Positions 1-8,362 are shown, counted from the stretch's first letter. The stretch is 64,000 bases of DNA from Spiroplasma taiwanense CT-1 (GCF_000439435.1 NC_021846.1:434001-498000), one strand, 5' to 3'. The notes: generated by a model not told the origin, from the letters alone. Numbers and translations: made by a program.

Positions 1-452
1 AATATTTCTTTTTTATAAATTTCGAAATTTTTAAAAATAATACTATTAAGTAATAGAAGTGCGTACTCTTTTTTATTTGAAATTTCTTTTTTTTGAATGT
101 CATTCAAAAAAGAACAAATAAACTCAATAAAATTAGTTCAACCCAATAATGAAACATAATCTCCGATTAATTTATAAAATTTTCTTAAAATTTTAATATT
201 TGATTTTATTAAGTTAATTTTTTGATTATAAAAATGAATTCAATTATCAATTTCTTTAAATAATTGATTATATTGATCATAATTTACAGGAAAATTTATT
301 TTAAAATCTTCAGGGTTTTTTTTAAATTTAATTAATCAATTTTTTAATTTTTTAATTAATTTATTAACATTTTTATTTCAGAAAGGATTAATATTTTTCA
401 AGTTTTGAATATCTTCTTTTGAAATATTAAAAGACTTATAATTTCTTATCAT
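1..452 (-). CDS. Unknown helical protein, C-terminus outside window
   Basis: The reverse strand stays open from an ATG at 452 down to base 1 with four TGA codons read as Trp, so at least 150 residues are present and the end lies outside the window. The product is Lys/Asn/Ile-rich and looks mostly alpha-helical. There is no signal peptide and no motif I recognise. It diverges from the gene starting at 520, with a 67-base shared spacer. The upstream AGAAAGA is only a weak ribosome site. The coding call rests on the consistent frame and natural amino-acid composition; function unknown. Confidence 0.6.
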
Positions 453-519
453 TTTATCAATCTTTCTATGAAAAACTATTTTTATTATATATGATAAATA
501 TAGAAAAAAGGTAGTTAAA

Positions 520-1215
520 ATGCTAGGTAAATATGATTTTAATGATAACGATATTAAAAAAATAATGAAATTCTTTGAACCATCATTACATACAATTAAA
601 GTTTTATTAGAAGAAACTAAAATTGATTTACAAAAATTTAATCTTTTAAATGATAACTTTTTAAAAATTTATCATAATTTTGAAAATTTAGTTTTCTTTG
701 ATAACTTTTTAGAATTTAAGGATAGTTTCATTTATTTTTATGAATATATATTAAATACTTTAATTATTAAAAATAAAACAGAAATTATTGATCGACATAT
801 TGTAATGCCAAATATTGTTCAATTATTAGAAATAGTGCTATTAGTAGATTATTTAATTAAAAAGTCTTTTGAAAATGTAAGAAATAATAATAATGTACTT
901 GATATTAAAGAAATAAAAATAATAATTTTAGAAAAAATTAATACTTATTATTTTCAATTAACTGAACTTAATAAAAATTATTCACAAATGTTTTGTCAAC
1001 AAATAAAAGATTTACTTCTATTTTTAGAAAAAAAAGATGATTTTAAAATATGAGAACAATCTTGTGAATTAATGCTTGCACTACTTGAGGATATTAGTTT
1101 ATTAAATGAGAAAATTCATGATATCTTTGAAGAAGGATCCAATATATATTGAAAAGTTTTTAATTATTTGAATAAAATTTTTATATTATCTAGTTTTTCT
1201 ATTTTTCTAGAATAA
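520..1215 (+). CDS. Unknown helical protein (231 aa)
   Basis: The frame runs through one internal TGA (1051, Trp) to a TAA at 1213. An AAAAGG ribosome site lies about 10 bases before the ATG. The 231-residue product is Asn/Lys/Ile/Leu-rich, predicted almost wholly helical, with a hydrophobic stretch around residues 90-105 and near the C-terminus but no clear membrane topology. It diverges from the gene ending at 452, and the two products have similar composition. I do not recognise the family. Its place at the left of the mobile-element block suggests an accessory protein of that element (inference). Confidence 0.65.
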
Positions 1216-1365
1216 AATTAATTTATAAAATATAGTTTTTGGCAAAAGTTTAATGGTAGATGGTTGTTGATTTTTAAAAAAATAAAATAAAATCTAACAA
1301 AATTTAATAATAAAAAAACTATGATATTATTAAGAAATGAGGAGTATTTGAAGGAGAAATAAGGT

Positions 1366-1557
1366 ATGGAAAGTTTTTTAATTACTTTAGGAGCATTCTT
1401 TATGGTTTTACCTTTTTTTATTTGATCGGGAATGGCATTTTACTCAAGAAAAAATAGAAAACCTATTAATAATTTTACAAAAATAGTACTTCTATTAATT
1501 ATTATTGGTTTTATTCTTGGAATTTGTTGCATTGTTATGGTAGTATTTTTATTTTAG
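1366..1557 (+). CDS. Small two-TM membrane protein (63 aa)
   Basis: Two hydrophobic segments (about residues 4-22 and 36-61) flank a short basic loop SRKNRKP, so a small membrane protein with both ends on the same side is likely. One TGA is read as Trp. A GGAG-containing ribosome site (AAGGAG at 1351-1356) lies about 9 bases upstream of the ATG. Small membrane proteins of this kind are common in conjugation loci, but there is no specific family match visible. Confidence 0.6.
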
Positions 1558-1575
1558 AAAAGTGAGATTTATAAT

Positions 1576-2186
1576 ATGAAATATGATTTAAAAGATAAGG
1601 CTATTATTAGTGATGAAAATGAAATAAAAAATTTAAATAGTGAATTTGAAAAATTAAATGAAAAATTTAGAGAAAAAAACATGCTTCATTAACAGAAGAA
1701 ATGCATAGAACAATTAGTACTAATCTTAAAGCAGTTTTAAATTATAATGTAGAAACTGTTTTTAATAAATTTTTACAATTAGCAGCAAAAGACATTAATA
1801 GAAATTTAACAAATGATGATTTAATTGAAGATGCGTATTTTTATTCAAAAAGGGGTGGAAAACAAATATTATTGTTAAGTGAATTAACAAAAAATGAGTC
1901 TATTACAATTGAATGATTTGCAAATGATCATAAATTTACAAGAAAAGTAGAATTTAGAAAAAAAGGAATTGAAAAGACAAAAATTAAATTTTTTGATTCT
2001 GCAAAAGGTATGGAAGCTGTTTGGGGATTTATGAGTAATTATAGAAAAGCCACTTATCAATTAGAAGTAAAAAAAACATTTAATATTCAAATTCTACAAA
2101 TACGTATAAATCTTGAAGAAGATGAAAACAAAAAACAAAAATTTATAGGTCGCGTAAAATTTTTGGGGGGTAAGAAAAACAAGTAA
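1576..2186 (+). pseudogene. Unknown mobile-element gene split by a frameshift
   Basis: A 38-codon frame starts at 1576 (charged, coiled-coil-like) and stops at 1690. The next frame, open from 1671, carries the rest of what looks like one protein, with an internal ATG at 1701 and a stop at 2184. Removing or adding one base in the A7 run at 1673-1679 would fuse them into about 200 residues. The second part (162 aa from 1701) is soluble, mixed alpha/beta, with one TGA Trp and one TGG Trp. A functional shorter product from 1701 is possible, but no good ribosome site precedes it. Family not recognised. Confidence 0.55.
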
Positions 2187-2197
2187 ATATGGTATTG

Positions 2198-2219
2198 AAC
2201 TGCTGAAAAGCAGTTTTTA
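2198..2219 (+). terminator. Rho-independent terminator
   Basis: AACTGCT-GAAA-AGCAGTT forms a seven-pair hairpin with a tetraloop, followed by TTTTAT. It sits 12 bases after the stop of the preceding gene. Confidence 0.75.
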
Positions 2220-2561
2220 TTTTGATTGGTTATAAAAATGAACATGGAGATGATAGATTATTTGCAAATCCGCAATTAAAATTTTAAATAAGCTAAGTGC
2301 TTAAATATTTACCCTTAAACAAAAAACAGTCATGACAAAATAAAACTTTAGATTTTAAAAATGTAGTAAAATTAACATTTATATTTTGTTATGAAAAAAT
2401 CAAAAAAAAAAAAAAAACTGATGATTATAATCAGCGATTATTATCTAAAATTAACAAATTTATAAATTATATAAAAATAAAATCAATAGTCTCTATATTT
2501 TAAATTAACTCTATATCAATATAATCTAAGTTTATAATCTAGGACTATAAAGTTATCTATA

Positions 2562-2577
2562 TTTTCCCCAGGGAAAA
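2562..2577. promoter_or_regulatory. Palindrome TTTTCCC-CA-GGGAAAA (site 1)
   Basis: Perfect seven-base arms around a CA centre, 27 bases before the ATG of the 118-aa gene. The left flank GTTATCTATA is repeated, inverted, next to site 3 (5822), giving a 26-base extended element. Candidate operator or ParB-type binding site of the mobile element. Confidence 0.6.
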
Positions 2578-2604
2578 CTCAAAATAGAAGGGATTTTCAA
2601 ACTG

Positions 2605-2961
2605 ATGGGAAAAAATCAAAAAGTATGACTTTTAAATGCATGATTTCATGGATGAAACGCTAATAAAACAGCATTTGCAATTAAAAGTCCATATAATACG
2701 AAGGGCTTAATTTGAATTCATAAAAATTATTATTTATCAAGCAAATATAAAGGTAGATTTGGAATAGAATTTAATATTCTAAATTACAAAACAAGCAAGC
2801 CGCATTATTATCAAGAAGTAATCTATACTTTGAATTCTAAAATTGTGAATCAAATTTCGGGTGAACAAATTGCAGAATGATTTGAAAATTACAATTCAAA
2901 AAATTCTGAAGAGTATAGATCATTGGTAAAAACTTTAAATGGAGAAAAAATATATGACTAA
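2605..2961 (+). CDS. Unknown protein before DnaC-like loader (118 aa)
   Basis: The frame uses six TGA-Trp codons and ends at 2959, overlapping the next gene by eight bases (ATGACTAA), a sign of translational coupling. The product is aromatic-rich (many Trp/Tyr) with a mixed fold and no membrane segment; an AAGGGA ribosome site lies about 11 bases upstream. Being first in a run with a helicase-loader-like ATPase, it could be a replication accessory or initiator partner. That is inference from position only; I do not recognise the family. Confidence 0.6.
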
Positions 2962-3553
2962 AAGTAATGTTAATATTGATCATGATTTAGAATATAAAAA
3001 TTTTGAAAAATTGTATCCATATTTTATAAATAAAAACCTAAGCAATTTAAAAATTAAAGGTATTTATATTTATGGAATTTCAGGAGTTGGAAAGACTATG
3101 TTTTTGAATAAACTAAAAAAAATTTCAACAAAATCAATTGAATGAATAAATATGGTTGATTGGATTAAATCTCATCAACAAGCTTGAGGAAATTTAGGTT
3201 ATGAAGGAATTCATGTGATTTCAGCAAATAGAGCTGCAATAAAAGAAATTTTATTTATAGATGATTTAGGAGCAGAATTTTTTCATCCATCAACAATGCA
3301 TTATATTTATGAATTATTTGAAAAAAGATTTTCATATAAAAAACAAGTTCCAAATATAATTACTATTTTTACTTCAAATTATTCGCTATTACAATTAGAA
3401 CAAAAATATACTAAACAACTTGGTAAAACAGACACAGAACGAATTATTTCAAGAATTAAAAGTTTAGTTGATTGTGAAATATTGTTTGAAGGAATAGATA
3501 AAAGATCAACTTCGACTATTAATACTAAATTTATTAATGAGATAGAATTTTAA
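2954..3553 (+). CDS. DnaC/IstB-like AAA+ ATPase
   Basis: AAA+ ATPase of the DnaC/DnaI/IstB type, 199 aa. Walker A is GISGVGKT (residues 41-48) and Walker B is ILFIDDLGAE, followed by an aromatic-rich segment and a TSNYS sensor-1-like strand. DnaC family proteins load replicative helicase onto DNA; IstB relatives act with transposases, but no transposase is near. The ATG at 2954 is preferred over an in-frame ATG at 2939 because GGAGAA ends seven bases before it and the gene overlaps its upstream neighbour there. Two TGA codons are Trp. Most likely part of the element's own replication module. Confidence 0.75.
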
Positions 3554-3568
3554 TTTTCCATGGGAAAA
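3554..3568. promoter_or_regulatory. Palindrome TTTTCC-ATG-GGAAAA (site 2)
   Basis: Variant of the element-wide palindrome with six-base arms, lying exactly in the 14-base gap between the DnaC-like gene and the ThiF-like gene. Its GGGAAAATG end contains the start codon of the next gene, so binding here could also affect translation start. Confidence 0.45.
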
Positions 3569-4293
3569 TGAATAAAATAATATTTTTAGTAGGGGTCGGG
3601 GGAACTGGTGGATTATTAGCAGGAAAACTTGCAAAATTTTTAGCACAAGAAGATAAAATTTATCTAATTGATGGTGATAAAGTAGAATATAAAAATGTTG
3701 TACGTCAACCTTTTCAAATTCATGATATAGATGCTTTTAAAGCTGAAAGTTTGGCAAGAAAGATTAACAGCATAAGTCAATTTAAAAATTGTTATTCAGT
3801 CAATAAATTTTTAAATAAAGAAGATTCACTCTTTAAAATAGTAAAGTCAGTTCAAGAACAAACAAATAGTTTAGTAATTATAAGTTGTGTTGATAATCAT
3901 AAAACAAGACTTTTAATTGAAAAATCTATTCAATTATTAAAAGAATTTTTAAAAAAAATGGATTATTCCTATGTAGGTTATCCTAAACCATCTGATTTAT
4001 TTTATATTGACTCAGCTAATGAAGATGATTATGGAGATATTTTAATAAATGAGTTCAGAAGTAAAATTTATAAATTAAAAATTGAGAAAACTGATGAGTT
4101 ATTACTAACAGAAGACTCATGTGAAAACTTAATAAATGATGGAGTCATTCAACAATTTGCTACAAATGATCAAGCAAGTAATTTAATTTTAAGATTTTTA
4201 TTTGATATTGAATATTTTAAGAATAAAAAATGTCATATTAAGTTTGATAAATATAACTCTAAAATTGATATTTTGAAAGGAATTAACAAATAA
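3568..4293 (+). CDS. PRTRC-type ThiF family E1-like adenylating protein
   Basis: ThiF/E1-like Rossmann protein, 241 aa. Visible are the nucleotide loop GVGGTGG (residues 9-15), the E1 signature D35-G-D-K-V-E-Y-K-N43-V-V-R46-Q47 and the ISCVDNHKTR segment (Cys107, Asp109). A later YIDSANEDDYGDILI stretch matches the region that PRTRC ThiF proteins end with (LDLGN...GQV-type). E1-like enzymes adenylate the C-terminal Gly of ubiquitin-like proteins. The gene overlaps the next by one base (TAATG) and sits in a block with E2-like, Ubl-like and ParB genes, which is the defining neighbourhood of PRTRC systems. Family call is firm; the PRTRC assignment is from motif memory and context. Confidence 0.8.
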   Translation: MNKIIFLVGVGGTGGLLAGKLAKFLAQEDKIYLIDGDKVEYKNVVRQPFQIHDIDAFKAESLARKINSISQFKNCYSVNKFLNKEDSLFKIVKSVQEQTNSLVIISCVDNHKTRLLIEKSIQLLKEFLKKMDYSYVGYPKPSDLFYIDSANEDDYGDILINEFRSKIYKLKIEKTDELLLTEDSCENLINDGVIQQFATNDQASNLILRFLFDIEYFKNKKCHIKFDKYNSKIDILKGINK

Positions 4294-4796
4294 TGGAAAT
4301 ACATCATCTAGAATATTTTTTTCAAGGTTTAGAAATTATAAATAATGTTAATCTTGATAGAATTAAAACTTTAAGACGAGAAATTTTGACAAGCAATATT
4401 TATTTGTTACCTTATCAAAGAAACAGATTAATTAAAAGAATAGTGTGTTTTAATGAAATATTTCCAAAAAATGAGGATCGCTTTCATTTACATGAAACAA
4501 TTTTATTAAATTTTTATAATTATCAATTTGAACCAAGATTTTTATTTAAAAATACTTTTGTTAGTTCAACACATCTTCAAAAATTACCTAAATATAAAAA
4601 AAGATATATATTAGAAAAATTTAAAAATACAAAAAATATTGTAATTCATAATATTGATAATGAAGTATATTTTGAGATTAATTATGTTTTAGAAATAACT
4701 AATAATAAAGATTTACTTTTTTTAAAGGAACTAGCAGTTAAATCAAAGGAAATTTTATTTTTAATCAATGAAGCTAAAAATATTAGAAGAACTTAA
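4293..4796 (+). CDS. Unknown PRTRC-block protein (167 aa)
   Basis: Begins at an ATG overlapping the stop of the ThiF-like gene by one base, so it is probably translated by coupling. The product is basic and aromatic-rich, with an RFHLHE segment near residue 65 and a beta-rich half around residues 105-130. I looked for the JAB/JAMM metal motif expected of PRTRC protein A and did not find it. No TGA codon occurs. It may be a mollicute-specific partner of the E1/E2 pair. Family not recognised. Confidence 0.6.
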   Translation: MEIHHLEYFFQGLEIINNVNLDRIKTLRREILTSNIYLLPYQRNRLIKRIVCFNEIFPKNEDRFHLHETILLNFYNYQFEPRFLFKNTFVSSTHLQKLPKYKKRYILEKFKNTKNIVIHNIDNEVYFEINYVLEITNNKDLLFLKELAVKSKEILFLINEAKNIRRT

Positions 4797-5187
4797 TTTA
4801 TTATCTGAGAATCCTTTAAAAAGTAAAAAAATTGATAAAAAAGAATATGATGTTTTTCTTGAAAAAAATAAAGAAAAACAATATTTGTCAGATCAAATTA
4901 AAAAAATAAGAAGTATTTCTAAAACTTGATATATATATGAAAAAATTAGTTCAGACTTAATGAGCTGATCAAAAGATGAAGTTGATTTTGCATGAATTAT
5001 AGAAATAAAAGAATTGATTTCGAAAAATGGTGCTTTATTGAAAATAAAACCTATAGATTTTTATAAATTTTGAGAAGAAAAAAATAATATTGAGAAAAAA
5101 TTGAAAATTACAAAAACACCAGAAAAAGAAATAAAATGTTCGAACTTAAAATTTGAAAGGACTGATAACTATGAAATCCTTTTCTAA
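4768..5187 (+). CDS. Unknown charged PRTRC-block protein (139 aa)
   Basis: The ATG lies 26 bases inside the 3' end of the preceding gene and the stop (5185) lies inside the start of the next, so the frame is locked into a chain of overlaps. Four TGA codons are Trp. The product is highly charged and helical, with possible coiled coil around residues 27-50. The ribosome site is weak (AAAGGA 16 bases upstream), suggesting coupling. Family not recognised; position suggests a role with the E1/E2 proteins. Confidence 0.55.
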
Positions 5188-5716
5188 ACTAAAATTAAAT
5201 TTTGATAAAAATGATAAAGGTTTTTGCCAAGTGGAAATTATTAATAAAAGTGGAATTAGTAAATCTGGTTGAATTAAATTCAATGAATTTCTAAATTGAT
5301 TGTTCTTAAATACTAAAAATAATGAGAGTAATATAGGCTCAATAGATTTTTCCAAAAATCTATTGACTACTAAAACTAATGGAAAAATAACATCATATTA
5401 TTTTTTGTATAATCCCTCAATTAGAGATATTTACGCCTATCAAAAGGGAAAGTATTCTCATAAATCAATTTTTTTACCACCATTAATAACTGAAGTTCAA
5501 ATATCGAATGAAAATATTAATTTTTGAAATATTAAATTATTTGCATTTAATGGGGAATTAAATGCAAATACAAAATTTTATGCATTAAAATTACCTCATT
5601 TTTATAATGATGGAAGTTTATGCTTAGGGAATTTAACAAACTTAAAAAAAGTACAAACTATAAGTCAATTTGATAATTTACTAAACTATATTTTTTCAAC
5701 AAAATTTAGTCATTAA
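5171..5716 (+). CDS. PRTRC protein B-like (prokaryotic E2 family D), truncated by TAA
   Basis: 181-residue product starting at an ATG with GAAAGGA eight bases upstream. Its second half reads like PRTRC protein B: a FLPPLI segment, a hydrophobic strand IKLFAF, T-K-F-Y-A-L, then P142-H143-F-Y-N-D-G-S-L-C151-L-G-N and FSTKFSH. The P-H...G-x-x-C-L pattern recalls the active-site strand of ubiquitin E2 enzymes, making Cys151 the candidate catalytic residue. The TAA at 5714 comes directly after FSH, where family members continue; the same frame stays open for 34 more codons (to 5821) with compatible sequence, so the protein is probably cut short by a nonsense change. Partner of the ThiF-like E1 at 3568. 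Confidence 0.65.
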
Positions 5717-5821
5717 TGAACAAAAGAAAATGAAGAATTTACAAAACCCTTACATTACAATAATGGATTTGAAGGCTTGAAAAATTATACATTTATAAAA
5801 ACTAAATTATTTTTTGAATAA

Positions 5822-5837
5822 TTTTCCCCAGGGAAAA
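5822..5837. promoter_or_regulatory. Palindrome TTTTCCC-CA-GGGAAAA (site 3)
   Basis: Identical core to site 1. The right flank TATAGATAAC is the reverse complement of the left flank of site 1, so the same 26-base element occurs in opposite orientation. Lies 28 bases before the start of the Ubl-like gene. Confidence 0.6.
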
Positions 5838-5864
5838 TATAGATAACAAATAGAGGAGAAAACT

Positions 5865-6305
5865 ATGAGTATTTTTAATCAAGAAGAAAATAATAAAAAA
5901 ATAACATGACCTGAATTTAAGTTTAAAACAGGTAAACAAATCGAAGAAAAAATTGAACAAAAGTTAAAGAAAACAACTACAACTGATGAGCAAGTTTCTT
6001 CAATTGAAATGATTTCAACGCAAGAAAGCAAAGATAAAGTTTTAAAAGAAAATAAAGTAGAAAAAACTAAAATTGATGAAATTTTAAATATTCCAGCGGG
6101 AAGTATATTGAGAATTGATGGTGAAGAATATCAAATTCATATATCAATATCACCAGGTCAAGAAGTTACAAAAGATTATATTCATAAAAAAGTAATTGAT
6201 CCAAATGGATTAATTAATAAATGGGAATATAAGAATGCAAGTCTTTCATATGATAAAGAGGATAATATTTTCTATTATGTAATTGAATCACCGAAGAAAG
6301 GATAA
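5865..6305 (+). CDS. Ubiquitin-like protein, PRTRC protein C-like (146 aa)
   Basis: A charged, helical N-terminal half (residues 1-75) leads into a compact domain (about 79-146) that begins SILRIDGEEYQIHI, continues SPGQEVTKDYIHKKVIDP and ends IFYYVIESPKKG. Length, strand pattern and the terminal Lys-Gly resemble PRTRC protein C, a small beta-grasp protein classed as prokaryotic ubiquitin. The C-terminal residue is Gly146, so no peptidase trimming would be needed before adenylation. GGAGAA lies five bases before the ATG and palindrome site 3 lies upstream. The N-terminal extension is longer than in the usual ~70-residue family. Assignment is by pattern, not alignment. Confidence 0.55.
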
Positions 6306-6311
6306 ATTAAT

Positions 6312-7073
6312 ATGTTTAAAACAGAATTAATTGAAATTGCTAGAATACAACCTAATCCTTCTCAACCAAGAAAAACAATTAATAGAGATTCGATTATTGA
6401 ATTAGCAAATTCTATTTTAAAAGTAGGTTTACTTCAACCAATTATAGTTAATATTAATACCAAAAATGAGGTAAGTTTAATTGCTGGGCAAAGAAGGTTA
6501 GAAGCTTATAAATATTTAAATAAAAAACATATTGAATGTATTTTAGTTCCAGGAGATGCCAGTCAGAAAGATTTTAAACAAGCATCCATAATAGAAAACG
6601 TTCAAAGAGAAGAAATGACTAATTATGATACTGCATTACCCTTAAAAGAACTTAGAAATGACGGTATGAATTTAGAAGAAATTTCAAGTCAATTGGGTAA
6701 ATCAATAAGTTGAGTTTCAAAAATGTTATCGGTTTTAGAATTAAATAATGATGTTCAACAACAAGTTATAGATGGTAGTTTAGACATTTCAAAAGCAGTA
6801 ATTATAGCTAGTCAACATGATTTATCCGATCAAGAAAAAACAATTTTAGCTAATGATGTAGTAGAAAATAAAATTACTAAAAAAACATTGGAAGATAAGG
6901 TTAAAAAAATCAAAAATTATATAGACCCTGAAATTATTCAAATGCAAAATCATATTCAACAGAAATTAGGAACTAAAATTGAAATTAAAGAAAAAAAACT
7001 AATAATGCATTATTTAGGAATTGAAGATTTGAACAAAATTCTTGAAGTTTTAAATTTGAATTATAAGGATTAG
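6312..7073 (+). CDS. ParB-family DNA-binding protein
   Basis: 253 aa, six bases after the Ubl-like gene. The N-terminal ParB/Sulfiredoxin-type nuclease-like domain shows NPSQPRK, ELANSI, GLLQPIIV, LIAGQRR (GERR box with Gln for Glu) and ASIIENVQRE. The helix-turn-helix follows (LEEISSQLGKSISWVSKMLSVLEL). ParB proteins bind centromere sites and slide on DNA as CTP-dependent clamps; the PRTRC cassette is named for a ParB-related member. No ParA is in the window. The TTTTCCC-nn-GGGAAAA palindromes are the obvious candidate binding sites (inference). One TGA is Trp. Confidence 0.85.
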
Positions 7074-7106
7074 AAGTAATAATGAATAAAAAAGAAGGTG
7101 AAACTT

Positions 7107-7358
7107 ATGGGATACAATTTGCTATCAAGAGAGCATTATTTGTGATTAGTAAATATTTCAAAAAATAATAATTATGATGATATACATGAAGCAATGAAAA
7201 TTATAAAGTATCAAAAAAAAGAAGCTGAAACATTGAAAGAAAAATGGATTAATACATCAAAATTAAGTAGAAACCAATATTGAATATTATCTAGTTTATT
7301 GGAAAAATATAAATATAATGACATATTAAATGCTTTAACAAATATCTTTAGTAAATAA
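7107..7358 (+). CDS. Unknown small helical protein (83 aa)
   Basis: Follows parB by 33 bases with GAAGGTGAAA as ribosome site. Two TGA codons and one TGG are Trp. The product is helical with a basic middle; no motif recognised. It closes the parB transcription unit: an inverted repeat AATAACATA/TATGTTATT (7377-7405) follows and overlaps the next promoter repeat. Confidence 0.6.
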
Positions 7359-7398
7359 AGAAACTCAAAAATAATTAATAACATACTTTTTAAAGATA

Positions 7399-7499
7399 TG
7401 TTATTATATTTATAAGGTAAATAGAGCACTAGTTTTGTAGCTAGACTCTATTTTTTTATATTTTGTGTAACTAGTTATAAGGCTAGTTTTTTATTTACC
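7399..7499 (+). ncRNA. Promoter plus structured leader RNA, copy 1 (before ssb)
   Basis: Starts with an extended -10 box (TGTTATTAT) and continues as a folded leader. GGTAAAT can pair with ATTTACC at its end; between them AAATAGAG pairs with CTCTATTT, CTAGTT with AGCTAG, and AACTAGT with GCTAGTT, the last hairpin followed by a T run like a terminator. Compared with copies 2 and 3 every change inside a stem keeps a pair (A-U to G-U or the reverse). The four CTAG-containing strands can also pair differently, as in attenuators. Cis-regulatory leader or small RNA. Confidence 0.6.
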
Positions 7500-7539
7500 T
7501 GATATTTATTTTCTCATTAGAGATGAAAGGAAAACAACA

Positions 7540-7929
7540 ATGAATTCAGTAAATTTAATAGGAAGAATAACAAAAGATCCTGAACTAAGAAAATCTTCAG
7601 GAGGTAAAGACTATGTAGCCTTTACTGTTGCAGTAAATGAATTTTCAGGAGGGAATCAATTTACACAATTTGTTCCATGTTTTGCTTGGGAAAAAACAGC
7701 AGAAAATATGGCAAAATATGTAAAAAAAGGTGCACAAATTGCAGTTGAAGGAAATTTAAATGTTAGACAAGATAACAACAATGGACAATTTTCTACAGTT
7801 ATTTCTGTTAGAGCGAATAGAATCCAATTTTTAGCATCAAGACATAATGATGAGAATCAACCACATGATTATGAATTAGTTGAAGAAGATACTTGAACTA
7901 ATGATGATTCTATTTTATGAGAGGACTAA
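7540..7929 (+). CDS. ssb: Single-stranded DNA-binding protein
   Basis: 129-residue SSB with the OB-fold start MNSVNLIGRITKDPELR, the FTVAVNEF strand, FAWEKTAENMAKYVKKGAQIAVEGNL and a short acidic tail ending WED. SSB coats single-stranded DNA in replication and transfer; mobile elements often carry their own copy. The tail ends in W-E-D rather than the classical D-D-x-P-F. GAAAGGA precedes the ATG, and leader RNA copy 1 lies just upstream. One TGA is Trp near the end. Confidence 0.92.
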
Positions 7930-7931
7930 TT

Positions 7932-8077
7932 ATGAAAAAACATTGGTTAAAATTTGTACAAAATGTCTTTTAAAAATTAAAGAAAATCAAAGAATTAATT
8001 CATTTAAAAATATTGATATTTTTGGGAATGACATTTATGAATATGTTCATGAAAGTTGTACTAGCATTATTGACTAA
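7932..8077 (+). pseudogene. Small Cys-containing protein, frameshifted near start
   Basis: An ATG at 7932 with GAGGA ten bases upstream starts a frame that stops after 13 codons. The neighbouring frame, open from inside ssb, continues as KICTKCLLKIKEN...VHESCTSIID to a TAA at 8075. One extra A in the A6 run after the ATG would join them into a ~49-residue protein with C-x2-C. Either a one-base deletion broke the gene or translation starts at a non-standard codon. Function unknown. Confidence 0.45.
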
Positions 8078-8105
8078 AAAACATTTAAAAAAGGAGGATT
8101 AACAA

Positions 8106-8306
8106 ATGATCAACAAAATTATTAATAAAACTTTTATTAAACTTAATAAAAAAGCAAAACTTAAATTATTAAATGCTCATGGAAATTATAGAAAAACTTT
8201 AAAACATAAAGTACAAAATCAAAAGATGCATAAGATAAATTTTAAGGTAAAGAAAAATATTCAAAAGAGTTATGGTATTGCACGTCAAAACTGAACTTTC
8301 TTTTAA
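8106..8306 (+). CDS. Small basic protein (66 aa)
   Basis: Has the best ribosome site of the region (AAGGAGG nine bases before the ATG). The product is strongly basic (many Lys, Asn, several Arg/His) without Cys or membrane segments, so nucleic-acid binding is plausible. One TGA is Trp near the C-terminus. Last gene of the ssb unit. Family not recognised. Confidence 0.6.
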
Positions 8307-8362
8307 CTATAAAAACTATTTAAATAAGTTAATTGTTAATATTTCTATGATTCTAAAAACAA

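Larger units (their letters stand above)
2187..2604. other. Intergenic region before the replication/PRTRC-like block
   Basis: No convincing gene lies in these 418 bases. They contain the terminator at 2198, a short open frame at 2189-2287 that lacks a ribosome site and overlaps the terminator, a poly-A tract (2402-2416), a small hairpin CTGAT...ATCAG at 2417-2433, several TTATCTA motifs and a TATAAT at 2520-2525 that could serve as -10 box. The palindrome at 2562 closes the region. An origin or a promoter region for the genes that follow is possible, but neither is shown. Confidence 0.45.

Noticed and set aside
1051-1053. TGA as gene-ending stop throughout the window
   Set aside because: Conserved proteins (ParE, ParC, TopA, GuaC, PTS) continue in frame past TGA at positions where Trp is expected, so the mollicute code applies.
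2189-2287. 32-codon frame after the first element gene
   Set aside because: It overlaps a clear terminator, lacks a ribosome site and has no recognisable product.
4293-4796. JAB/JAMM peptidase (PRTRC protein A) in the 167-aa gene
   Set aside because: An HLHE segment is present, but the spaced E...HxH...SxxD metal pattern is not.
7880-7931. Extension of the small Cys protein upstream into ssb
   Set aside because: The sequence there is ssb in another frame; a start at 7932 with a one-base lesion explains the data better.
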